Source: Gemmatimonadota bacterium (GTDB lineage: Bacteria > Gemmatimonadota > Gemmatimonadetes > Longimicrobiales > Longimicrobiaceae). From it: 5,021 bases of DNA. The position numbers and the translations under genes are program-made. Numbering within the stretch: position 1 is the first letter of the stretch; each line of letters begins with the position of its first letter. Positions 1 through 5,021 of this stretch are shown in pieces. The notes beneath the pieces were generated by a model. That model was not told the origin of the DNA and did not search any database. It worked only from the letters and a program-made list of their open reading frames with translations. The stretch covers positions 1-5,021 of the forward strand of contig JAFAYN010000529.1 in assembly GCA_019240375.1 (NCBI GenBank), read 5' to 3'.

Positions 1-62
1 CCCGGGTACTTAGCGCATCCCGAAACACGAAGCTTCCCCCACGGAGGGTCCAGGAGAGCGGT

Positions 63-833
63 ATGAGCAGGAACGGGGTGCGCCGGATCGCCGCGCTGGG
101 CGGCTTCCTCCTCGCGCTCGGGGCGGTCCCCGGGCACGCGGGGGCGCAGCGGCCCCCGGTCCGGCACGCCGTCCCGGTGCGCGCCGCGGTCCCCGACGTC
201 GCCGACCTCCCGCTGGACGAGGTCCCAGCCACCGGCTCGCGGCGGAGCGACGTGATGGCGGTGCTCCTGACCGGCGACGGCGGGTGGGCCCACATCGACC
301 GGGTGATCGGCGAGAGGCTGGCGCAGGCGGGGATCCCCACGGTGGGGTGGAACAGCATGCGCTACTACTGGACCGAGCGCACCCCCGAGGGCGCTTCCCG
401 CGACCTGGCCCGGATCATGGCGCGGTACGGGACCGTCTGGAACCGCGACCGGGTGGTGCTGATCGGGTACTCGTTCGGCGCGGACGTCCTCCCCTTCCTG
501 GTCAACCGCCTCCCGCCGGAGATGCAGGCCCGGGTGGTGGGGATCTCGCTGCTGGGGTTCTCGGACAACGCGGTGTTCAAGTTCCGCCCCGGCGGGTGGT
601 TCGGCTTCGACGCGGGGACCCGCTACCCGACGATCCCGGAGATCGCGCGCATCACCCGCATCCCGGTTTCGTGCGTGTACGGGACGCAGGAGCGGGACAC
701 CCTCTGCCCCTCGCTGCACGGCCGCAACGTGACCGAGGCCCCCTTCCCGGGGGCGCACCACTTCGACGGCGACTACGATGCGCTCGCCGCCGTGATCCTC
801 AGGACGGCCAGCGCCGTCCCCGCCCGCTCCTGA
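63..833 (+). CDS. AcvB/VirJ-family serine hydrolase, exported
   Basis: A 256-residue protein of the bacterial virulence protein VirJ family (alpha/beta hydrolase fold). The N-terminus looks like a Sec signal peptide: Arg3, Arg7 and Arg8, a hydrophobic stretch at about 9-22, and a likely cleavage after Ala-Gly-Ala (26-28), so it should act in the periplasm. Visible family marks are GDGGW at 71-75, the nucleophile elbow GYSFGAD with Ser137, a possible catalytic acid around Asp212, and a histidine at 232 or 233 in GAHHFDGDY. Cys204 and Cys215 flank the acid region and could form a disulfide. Known members include Agrobacterium VirJ and the longer AcvB, whose VirJ-like domain hydrolyses lysyl-phosphatidylglycerol. 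The single-domain length here resembles VirJ. Substrate is inferred only; no aminoacyl-PG synthase is in the window. The ATG is supported by AGGAGAG at 52-58. No convincing promoter was seen in bases 1-62. Confidence 0.88.
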   Translation: MSRNGVRRIAALGGFLLALGAVPGHAGAQRPPVRHAVPVRAAVPDVADLPLDEVPATGSRRSDVMAVLLTGDGGWAHIDRVIGERLAQAGIPTVGWNSMRYYWTERTPEGASRDLARIMARYGTVWNRDRVVLIGYSFGADVLPFLVNRLPPEMQARVVGISLLGFSDNAVFKFRPGGWFGFDAGTRYPTIPEIARITRIPVSCVYGTQERDTLCPSLHGRNVTEAPFPGAHHFDGDYDALAAVILRTASAVPARS

Positions 834-844
834 GGGCGGGCTTT
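822..844 (+). terminator. Terminator-like hairpin over the hydrolase stop codon
   Basis: GCCCGC (822-827) pairs with GCGGGC (836-841). Inside, CC (829-830) pairs with GG (834-835) around a TGA triloop, leaving T828 as a bulge. The triloop is the stop codon of the hydrolase gene (831-833). Only TTT follows (842-844), so it is a weak intrinsic terminator at best. An alternative register, CCCGCCC (819-825) with GGGCGGG (834-840), is also possible. It could attenuate read-through into the downstream tatA. Confidence 0.5.
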
Positions 845-884
845 CCCGCATCGCGACACTGTACCCGTAGCCAAGGAGTACCCC

Positions 885-1226
885 ATGCCTTTCGGACTCG
901 GTTTCGGCGAGACGATCCTGATCTTCGCCGTGATGCTGCTCTTCTTCGGTCCCCGGCGTCTCCCGGAGCTGGGCGCTTCGCTCGGCAAGGGGATCCGCGA
1001 CTTCCGCCGCTCCCTGAACGGGCTCACCGAGGAGGGCGTCGCCCCGGCCGGGCAGTGGTCGGCGCAGGCGGCTCCGGCCGCGCCCTCGGTGGCGGCGCTG
1101 CAGCCGCCCGTGGGCGCCGAGCCGCTGAACACCATCGCCCCGCCGGCGGCCGAGCCGGTGGTGGTGGAGGCGGTGGCGGTGGAGACCCCCGCTGCGCTCC
1201 CCACCCTGACCGAGCACACGTCGTAA
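885..1226 (+). CDS. tatA: Sec-independent translocase subunit, TatA/TatB family
   Basis: A 113-residue TatA-type protein of the twin-arginine pathway, which moves folded proteins across the cytoplasmic membrane together with TatC. It has the classic layout: a short outside N-terminus, one membrane helix at about 8-21 with an acidic Glu9 at its start, the Phe21-Gly22-Pro23 hinge, then an amphipathic helix (about 24-44) beginning RRLPELG and ending in basic residues. The stretch FGPRRLPELG followed by LGKGIRDFRRS points to TatA rather than TatB, though short members are hard to separate. After about residue 47 the tail is rich in Ala, Pro, Val and Glu and likely disordered; such tails are variable in this family. 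AAGGAG at 873-878, 6 nt before the ATG, fixes the start. No tatC lies nearby, so this is an orphan copy in the window. It sits 51 nt after the hydrolase gene, which may be partly co-transcribed. Confidence 0.93.
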   Translation: MPFGLGFGETILIFAVMLLFFGPRRLPELGASLGKGIRDFRRSLNGLTEEGVAPAGQWSAQAAPAAPSVAALQPPVGAEPLNTIAPPAAEPVVVEAVAVETPAALPTLTEHTS

Positions 1227-1244
1227 GCCGGTCCGGCTCTTTCG

Positions 1245-1281
1245 CGGCCCCGCACCGTCGCTCCCCGGCGGTGCGGGGCCG
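1245..1281 (+). terminator. Perfect 13-bp inverted repeat, possible terminator
   Basis: CGGCCCCGCACCG (1245-1257) is exactly complementary to CGGTGCGGGGCCG (1269-1281), with an 11-nt loop (1258-1268). It lies 18 nt after the tatA stop and 33 nt before the response-regulator start. No T-tract follows on the + strand (ACGTGTATCC), and none follows on the - strand, so it is not a textbook intrinsic terminator. It may still stop or pause transcription, protect the 3' end of the tatA mRNA, or form part of the leader of the two-component operon. A weaker stem, AGCC/GGCT at 1226-1238 followed by CTTT, lies just ahead of it. Confidence 0.5.
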
Positions 1282-1314
1282 ACGTGTATCCACCCGCCAT
1301 CCGCGAGGGGCGCC

Positions 1315-1983
1315 GTGAGGATCCTGCTGGTGGAGGACGATGCCACGCTGCGCGAGGTCCTGGTGCAGGGGTTCAGGGAGCAGGGGATCGAGACACTGGA
1401 GGCGGCCGACTACCGGCAGGGGCGGCTGCGCGCGGCGCTGGGGAGCTTCGACGTGATGGTGGTGGACATCATGCTCCCGGGCGGGAGCGGGGTGGAGCTG
1501 TGCACCCGGCTCCGCTCGCAGGGGGTCGCCACGCCCATCCTCCTCCTGACGGCGCGCGAGGGGGTGGACGACCGGGTGACGGGGCTGGAGGCGGGGGCGG
1601 ACGACTACCTGACCAAGCCCTTCGCCTTCCGCGAGCTGCTGGCTCGGGTGCGGGCGCTCACCCGCCGGCCCCCGGCGCTGGCCCCCGAGCGGCACCGGAT
1701 CGCCGACCTGGAGGTGGACCTGCGCACCCACGAGGTGTGGCGCGGCGGGAATCCGATCTCCCTGACGGCCAAGGAGTTCGCCCTGCTGGAGTTTTTCGTG
1801 CGCAACGCGGGGAAGGTGGTGGACCGGGCCGCGATCAGCGCGTACGTGTGGGACGACAACCACGACCCGTTCACCAACGTGCTGGAGGTGCTGATCCGAC
1901 GGCTCCGGCGCAAGGTGGACGACGACTTCGAGCCGAAGCTGATCCACACCGCGCGCGGCGCCGGCTACCGGTTCGGGGTGTGA
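1315..1983 (+). CDS. OmpR/PhoB-family DNA-binding response regulator
   Basis: A 222-residue cytoplasmic response regulator. The receiver domain (about 1-115) starts with the usual RILLVEDD, giving the acidic pocket Asp8 and Asp9. It carries the phospho-acceptor Asp51 in VVDIMLPG, the switch Thr79 in LLLTARE, and Lys101 in the TKPF motif. The C-terminal winged helix (about 125-222) shows LTAKEFALLEFF, the recognition-helix region VLEVLIRRLRRKVD, and the wing ending RGAGYRFGV. Length and layout are normal for the family. The start is GTG at 1315, with GAGGGG at 1305-1310 as ribosome binding site; starting here gives the canonical first strand. It overlaps the kinase gene by 4 nt, so the two form one operon and a cognate pair. 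The target genes and stimulus cannot be read from the protein; the nearby PepSY gene is the obvious candidate target. Confidence 0.96.
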   Translation: MRILLVEDDATLREVLVQGFREQGIETLEAADYRQGRLRAALGSFDVMVVDIMLPGGSGVELCTRLRSQGVATPILLLTAREGVDDRVTGLEAGADDYLTKPFAFRELLARVRALTRRPPALAPERHRIADLEVDLRTHEVWRGGNPISLTAKEFALLEFFVRNAGKVVDRAAISAYVWDDNHDPFTNVLEVLIRRLRRKVDDDFEPKLIHTARGAGYRFGV

Positions 1984-3257
1984 GCGCGCTCGCGCGGGAC
2001 CGGGGCCTGCGGCTGCTGCGTCTGCGCCTCACGGCCTGGTACGTGGGGACCTTCCTGGTGATCCTCCTCCTGCTGGGGGTGGGGCTGTTCCAGGTGATCG
2101 CCCGCCAGCTCTCGGACCACCTGGACCGCTCGCTCCGGGTGGCGATCCAGGAGGTGCTCCGGGAGGCGCGTGTCCGTCAGTCGGAGGGGAGGGAGGCGCG
2201 CGGCTCGCTGGTGGAAGCGGTGGGTGAGCTGCAGGACGACGAGCGCCCGCTCTACCTGCTGGACGGACGGGGGCGCCTGCTCGTCCCGGAGGCGGCGCAC
2301 CCGCGGGTGGTGCAGGCGGGGACCCGGGCGCTGCGGGGGACGCCGGTGGACCTGGAGTTCTCCACCGACACGGGGCAGCGCTGGCGGCTGCGGGCGGTGG
2401 GCTTCCGCGAGGGCGGAGCCCCCTACGCGCTGGTGGCGGTGGCCGACCTGGAAGGGGTGGAGGGGCAGACGCTGCGGGTGCTGGAGGCGTTCGAGGGCGC
2501 GGCGGCGCTGGCGCTGGTGCTGGTGGGGATCGGCGGGTACCGGCTGGCGGGGATCTCCACCCGGCCGGTGGAGCGGAGCATGGAGCGGATGCGCCGCTTC
2601 ATCGCGGACGCCGCGCACGAGCTGCGCACCCCGGTGGCGGTGCTGCGCGGGCGCTCGGAGGTGGCGCTGGAGCGGGAGCGCGCGCCCGAGGAGTACGTGT
2701 CTGCGCTGCGAGGGGTGGCTCGGGAGGCGGAGCGGATGGGCGCCATCGTGGACGACCTGCTCACCCTGGCCCGCGCCGACGCGGGGGAGCAGCCGGTCCG
2801 CCGCGAACCCTGCTACCTGGACGACCTGGCGGGAGACGCGGTGTCCACCCTGCAGGTGCTGGCCGACTCGCGCGGGGTGCGGCTGGAGGTCGGCCGCTAC
2901 GAGGAGGCCCCCACCGTCGGCGACCCGGTGCTGCTGGGGCAGCTCTTCCGCATCGTGCTGGACAACGCGGTCAAGTACACGCCGCCCGGCGGCTCGGTGC
3001 GGCTCGACGTCTTCGCCGAGGACGACGCCGCGCGCGTGGTGGTGGAGGACACCGGGGTCGGGATCCCCCCCGACGCCCTCCCCCACGTCTTCGAGCGCTT
3101 CTACCGGGCCGATCCCGCCCGTGCTCCCGCCATGGGAACGGGATTGGGACTTTCCATCGCCCGGTGGATCGCGGACGCGCACGGGGCCCGGATCGACCTG
3201 GAATCGGAGCCCGGGCGCGGGACCCGGGTTCTCCTCCGCTTTCCTCGCTCGCTGTAA
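1980..3257 (+). CDS. Sensor histidine kinase, membrane-bound, HAMP-poor type
   Basis: A 425-residue two-component sensor kinase, partner of the regulator just upstream. The start is GTG at 1980, overlapping the regulator's TGA as GTGA; no strong Shine-Dalgarno is visible (GGGG at 1975-1978 at best), so translational coupling is likely. Later in-frame GTGs would cut into the first membrane helix. Order: short basic N-terminus, TM1 at about 19-41, an extracytoplasmic sensor region of about 130 residues with no recognised fold, TM2 at about 173-192, then almost at once the dimerisation and phosphotransfer helix with His213 in DAAHELRTPV. The ATPase domain follows: N box LDNAVKYTPPGG with Asn329, G1 box DTGVGIP from Asp357, F box VFERFYR, and G2 box GTGLGL at 386-391. 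All catalytic motifs are intact. Only about 13 residues separate TM2 from the phosphotransfer helix, so a full HAMP domain is missing. The signal sensed is unknown. Confidence 0.95.
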   Translation: MSALARDRGLRLLRLRLTAWYVGTFLVILLLLGVGLFQVIARQLSDHLDRSLRVAIQEVLREARVRQSEGREARGSLVEAVGELQDDERPLYLLDGRGRLLVPEAAHPRVVQAGTRALRGTPVDLEFSTDTGQRWRLRAVGFREGGAPYALVAVADLEGVEGQTLRVLEAFEGAAALALVLVGIGGYRLAGISTRPVERSMERMRRFIADAAHELRTPVAVLRGRSEVALERERAPEEYVSALRGVAREAERMGAIVDDLLTLARADAGEQPVRREPCYLDDLAGDAVSTLQVLADSRGVRLEVGRYEEAPTVGDPVLLGQLFRIVLDNAVKYTPPGGSVRLDVFAEDDAARVVVEDTGVGIPPDALPHVFERFYRADPARAPAMGTGLGLSIARWIADAHGARIDLESEPGRGTRVLLRFPRSL

Positions 3258-3258
3258 T

Positions 3259-3274
3259 CTTCCTGACAGCTTCG
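3259..3274 (+). promoter_or_regulatory. Possible response-regulator direct repeat ahead of the PepSY gene
   Basis: CTTCC (3259-3263) and CTTCG (3270-3274) lie 11 bp apart start to start, just after the kinase stop codon. OmpR-family regulators typically bind direct repeats about one helical turn apart, and a CTGACA (3263-3268) lies between them. No convincing -10 box could be placed behind it. The half-sites are short and imperfect, so this is only a candidate. Confidence 0.2.
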
Positions 3275-3292
3275 CCGGATATCCTTGGTGCA

Positions 3293-3338
3293 CGGAGCGG
3301 GTGATCCGGGCGGTCTTCGCCCGACGCCCGGTGCTCCG
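3293..3338 (+). other. Intergenic hairpin with two alternative pairings
   Basis: CCGGGCG (3306-3312) can pair with CGCCCGG (3325-3331) around a 12-nt loop, and the stem is then extended by CGGAGC (3293-3298) with GCTCCG (3333-3338) across a 7-versus-1 internal loop. The same left arm, as CGGGCG (3307-3312), can instead pair with CGCCCG (3318-3323) around the 5-nt loop GTCTT. The two folds exclude each other. There is no T-tract, so this is not a standard terminator. It lies between the kinase stop and the PepSY start and could shape mRNA processing or leader structure there. Confidence 0.45.
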
Positions 3339-3393
3339 CCCGGTCCGCTCCATCCACGCGGCGCTGGGAACACCTCACCTTCCGGAGGCTCCA

Positions 3394-3825
3394 ATGAACG
3401 CTCGTACTCTCCTCGCGGTGACCGCCTTCCTCGCCGCCAGTGCCGGTGCCGTGTCCGCGCAGCAGCCCGCGGCCAAGACCACTCCCACCGCCGCCCACAT
3501 GGCCCACCCGGCTCCGGCGAAGGCGGTGACCCACACCCGCGTGGCCGTGAAGGAGGCGAGCCCCGGGCTCACCGCGCAGGCCAAGGTGGGGATGGACGAC
3601 GCCCGCAAGGCGGCGCTGGCCGGCTACCCGAACGGGACCGTGGTCGGGAGCAAGCTGGAGAAGCGGGCCGGCAAGCTGGTGTACGCCTTCCGCATCCGGC
3701 CGTCGGGGAGCAACCGGGTGCGCGTGGTGATGGTGGATGCCAACACCGGCACCGTGGTGGCCCCGGCGCACACCGCCAGCCGGAAGACCTCGTCCACCAC
3801 CACCCACACGCAGAAGAAGGGCTGA
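3394..3825 (+). CDS. Exported PepSY-domain protein
   Basis: A 143-residue small protein. Residues 1-22 form a Sec signal peptide with likely cleavage after Val-Ser-Ala (20-22), so the mature protein should be periplasmic. A linker rich in Ala, Pro, Thr and His (about 23-58, with His35, His38 and His47) leads to one PepSY domain at about 59-123. The pattern is typical: a helix with DDARKAALAGYPNGTVV, a strand KLEKRAGKLVYAFRI, and a final hairpin VRVVMVDANTGTVV. The tail (124-143) is Ser/Thr/Lys-rich and probably disordered. PepSY domains are known as inhibitory or folding modules of secreted peptidases and as stand-alone envelope proteins, often next to two-component systems; function here is unproven. 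GGAGG at 3384-3388, 5 nt before the ATG, fixes the start. The gene follows the kinase by 136 nt in the same direction, so it may be read from the operon or from its own promoter. It is a likely target or modulator of the kinase/regulator pair. Confidence 0.85.
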   Translation: MNARTLLAVTAFLAASAGAVSAQQPAAKTTPTAAHMAHPAPAKAVTHTRVAVKEASPGLTAQAKVGMDDARKAALAGYPNGTVVGSKLEKRAGKLVYAFRIRPSGSNRVRVVMVDANTGTVVAPAHTASRKTSSTTTHTQKKG

Positions 3826-3842
3826 GCCGGGCTCTCCCGGCT
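3825..3842 (+). terminator. Short hairpin at the PepSY stop codon
   Basis: AGCCGGG (3825-3831) pairs with CCCGGCT (3836-3842) around a CTCT loop, starting on the last base of the stop codon. No T-run follows directly (GACATCTTCT), so termination here would be weak. It more likely acts as a 3'-end stabiliser ahead of the strong terminator about 125 nt downstream. Confidence 0.4.
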
Positions 3843-3873
3843 GACATCTTCTGGGTCGGTCGGCGGGTGCTCC

Positions 3874-3937
3874 TCCTCCGGGGGGTGCGTAACTCGGTCG
3901 CTGCGCTCCCTCAAACATACGCTCCCCCTGCGGAGGA
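3874..3937. repeat. Imperfect palindromic intergenic element
   Basis: The left arm at 3874-3891 (TCCTCCG, then GGGGGTGCGTA) is complementary to the right arm at 3918-3937 (TACGCTCCCCC, TG, CGGAGGA). This gives 17 base pairs with one T-T mismatch and a 2-nt bulge (3929-3930), around a 26-nt loop (3892-3917). It lies between the PepSY gene and the strong terminator and contains no credible reading frame. The size and bulged-stem shape resemble REP-like palindromic units of other bacteria, but only one copy is present in this window, so repeat status is inferred. Confidence 0.45.
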
Positions 3938-3966
3938 ACCCCCACCTCCCTGCGAGCTTCCGCCAA

Positions 3967-4008
3967 CGGAACGGCCGGGTCCAGTAAGGATCCGGCCGTT
4001 CCGCTTTT
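3967..4008 (+). terminator. Strong Rho-independent terminator
   Basis: CGGAACGGCCGG (3967-3978) pairs perfectly with CCGGCCGTTCCG (3992-4003). The stem continues inward with a G-U pair and TCC/GGA, giving 16 pairs around the loop AGTAA (3983-3987). TTTT follows at 4005-4008. The - strand shows no matching T-tract, so it works for + strand transcripts. It ends the regulator-kinase-PepSY transcription unit and insulates the MFS gene. Confidence 0.9.
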
Positions 4009-4031
4009 CCCCGCTTCTCCCAAAAGCTTGT

Positions 4032-4073
4032 GCCGCGCGAGACCCGGCGGCAGTTTGGCGGGGCTCGTGCGGC
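4032..4073 (+). other. Inverted repeat in the MFS gene leader
   Basis: GCCGCGCGAG (4032-4041) pairs with CTCGTGCGGC (4064-4073) with one G-U pair. CCC (4043-4045) with GGG (4061-4063) extends the stem inward past one unpaired A, leaving a 15-nt loop. It is not followed by a T-tract. It lies between the strong terminator and the transporter start, so it is either in the 5' leader of that mRNA or overlaps its promoter region; no clear -35/-10 pair was found. Confidence 0.35.
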
Positions 4074-4084
4074 GGGCGGGGAGA

Positions 4085-4103
4085 CTCACGGTGGTATCGT
4101 GAG
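4085..4103. promoter_or_regulatory. Palindrome upstream of the MFS gene, possible operator
   Basis: CTCACG (4085-4090) and CGTGAG (4098-4103) form a perfect 6-bp dyad with a 7-bp spacer, the size of a site for a dimeric repressor. The left half, as ACTCACGG (4084-4091), recurs exactly at 4162-4169, where CACG-GAAA-CGTG makes a second, shorter dyad (4165-4176) that includes the GTG start codon. The arrangement suggests paired operator sites, but no regulator gene is adjacent and the motif is not one I recognise. Confidence 0.3.
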
Positions 4104-4173
4104 GCTCACCGGCCCCGCGGAAGAGACCGCGCGGTTTGCGGGCTCTGGAGCGGTCCCCCAAACTCACGGAAAC

Positions 4174-5021
4174 GTGGAAAAACCGAACCGCCGCTCCCTG
4201 CTGACCGGCAACGTGCTCTGGTTGAGCGTGGTGTCGCTGCTCAACGACAGCGCCAGCGAGATGATCTACCCCCTCCTGCCGCTCTTCCTCACCACGGTGC
4301 TGGGAGCGGGCCCGGCGTACGTGGGGGTGATCGAGGGGGTGGCGGAGAGCGCCTCCAGCCTGCTCAAGTTCCTGGGCGGGTGGGCCGCGGACCGTACGGG
4401 GCGTCGCAAGGCGCTGGCGGGGTGGGGGTACGCCATCGCCGCGGCGGGACGGCCGCTGATCGCGCTGGCGGCGGCGCCCTGGCAGGTGCTGGCGATCCGC
4501 TTCACGGACCGGGTGGGGAAGGGGATCCGCACCGCACCGCGCGACGCCCTGCTGGCCGACTCGGTGGAGCCGGAGCGCCGCGGGACCGCCTTCGGGATCC
4601 ACCGCGCGGCGGATCACGCGGGGGCGGTGGTCGGGCCGCTGCTGGCCTCGGGCGTCCTCCTGCTCCTCCCCGGGCGGCTGCGGATGGTGTTCCTCCTGGC
4701 CGTGGTCCCCGGGTTGGTGACCGTGGCGACCTTCGTGGCGAAGGTGCGGGAGCCGGCGCGTCCTCCCGCCCCCACCGGCGCGGCGCCGCTGCGGCCGGAG
4801 CTGCGCGGTCTGGGGCCGGTGTTCCCGCGCTACCTGGCGGTGCTGGTCCTGTTCACGCTGGGGAACTCCACCGACGCCTTCCTCCTCCTCCGCGCGCAGC
4901 AGCTGGGGGTGGCGGTGGCGCTGATCCCGCTGCTCTGGGGGGCGCTGCACGCCAGCAAGATGCTGTGGAGCGTGGTGGGGGGATCGCTCGCGGACCGCTT
5001 CGGGCCTCGCGGCGCCATCGT
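4174..5021 (+). CDS. MFS transporter, N-terminal part (runs off the edge)
   Basis: The first 282 residues of a major facilitator superfamily carrier; members are usually about 400 residues with 12 membrane helices, so roughly two thirds is seen. TM1 carries LLNDSASEMIYPLLPLFL (22-39), and TM2 has charged Glu54 and Glu58. Motif A after TM2 is GGWAADRTGRRKAL (68-81). The strongly conserved DRVGKGIRTAPRDAL (112-126) and FGIHRAADHAG (140-150) mark a subgroup usually annotated only as MFS transporter. A motif-A-like GGSLADRFGPRG (268-279) begins the second half. Substrate is unknown; drug or metabolite efflux is possible. The chosen start is GTG at 4174, which places TM1 normally, but its ribosome binding site is poor (GGA at 4168-4170). 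An in-frame GTG at 4099 would add 25 polar residues. It is separated from the upstream unit by a strong terminator, so it must have its own promoter. Confidence 0.88.
   Translation, partial: MEKPNRRSLLTGNVLWLSVVSLLNDSASEMIYPLLPLFLTTVLGAGPAYVGVIEGVAESASSLLKFLGGWAADRTGRRKALAGWGYAIAAAGRPLIALAAAPWQVLAIRFTDRVGKGIRTAPRDALLADSVEPERRGTAFGIHRAADHAGAVVGPLLASGVLLLLPGRLRMVFLLAVVPGLVTVATFVAKVREPARPPAPTGAAPLRPELRGLGPVFPRYLAVLVLFTLGNSTDAFLLLRAQQLGVAVALIPLLWGALHASKMLWSVVGGSLADRFGPRGAI

Noticed and set aside
1024..1226. Repetitive Ala/Pro/Val tail of TatA as a frameshift or separate gene
   Set aside because: It is in frame with an intact TatA core, and such variable disordered tails are normal in the family.
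284..1318. Open frame spanning the hydrolase, tatA and the intergenic dyad
   Set aside because: It reads both real genes out of frame, is low complexity and shows no motif.
1284..1979. Long open frame upstream of and in frame with the kinase, suggesting a 657-residue fusion
   Set aside because: The stretch before 1980 is the regulator gene read in another frame; it gives a Gly/Arg/Pro-rich sequence with no domain, typical of a shadow in GC-rich DNA.
2170..3393. Open frame running through the kinase gene into the PepSY gene
   Set aside because: The part before 3394 is Arg/Trp/Cys/Ser-rich and overlaps the intact kinase; the real start has a good GGAGG site and a signal peptide.
3874..3937. 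CRISPR repeat or attachment site
   Set aside because: There is a single palindrome with no regularly spaced copies, no tRNA and no integrase in the window.
2971..4950. Very long - strand open frame over the PepSY and MFS genes
   Set aside because: It is antisense to two recognisable proteins and to a strong terminator, and its composition (Arg, Gly, Pro, His, Gln) is that of a non-coding shadow.

Overview
The window is very GC-rich with strong G/C at third codon positions, and every recognisable gene is on the + strand. Protein styles (an AcvB/VirJ-type hydrolase, an orphan TatA, an OmpR-type two-component system followed by a PepSY protein) fit a GC-rich environmental Gram-negative bacterium. 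A Gemmatimonadota/Longimicrobium-like source is my best guess, but it rests on overall impression only.

Layout. 63-833 encodes a secreted or periplasmic AcvB/VirJ-family serine hydrolase; a terminator-like hairpin overlaps its stop codon. 885-1226 encodes a TatA-family twin-arginine translocase subunit with a long low-complexity tail. A perfect 13-bp inverted repeat (1245-1281) separates it from a two-component operon: an OmpR-family response regulator (1315-1983, GTG start) and a sensor histidine kinase (1980-3257, GTG start), overlapping by 4 nt. After a 136-nt gap that can fold into competing hairpins comes a small exported PepSY-domain protein (3394-3825). A 348-nt gene-free stretch (3826-4173) follows. 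It holds a short hairpin, an imperfect palindromic element (3874-3937), a strong Rho-independent terminator (3967-4008), and a structured, palindrome-containing leader. An MFS transporter then starts at 4174 and runs off the right edge.

How the genes may work together. The kinase has an extracytoplasmic sensor loop between two membrane helices and should phosphorylate Asp51 of the regulator. The PepSY protein, exported to the same compartment as the sensor loop, is a plausible regulatory target or modulator of that pair; the strong terminator after it closes the unit. The hydrolase and TatA genes both concern the envelope, but nothing shows a functional link between them. The MFS gene is transcriptionally separate.

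No clearly novel multi-gene system is visible. The most unusual material is the non-coding DNA around the PepSY gene and ahead of the MFS gene.
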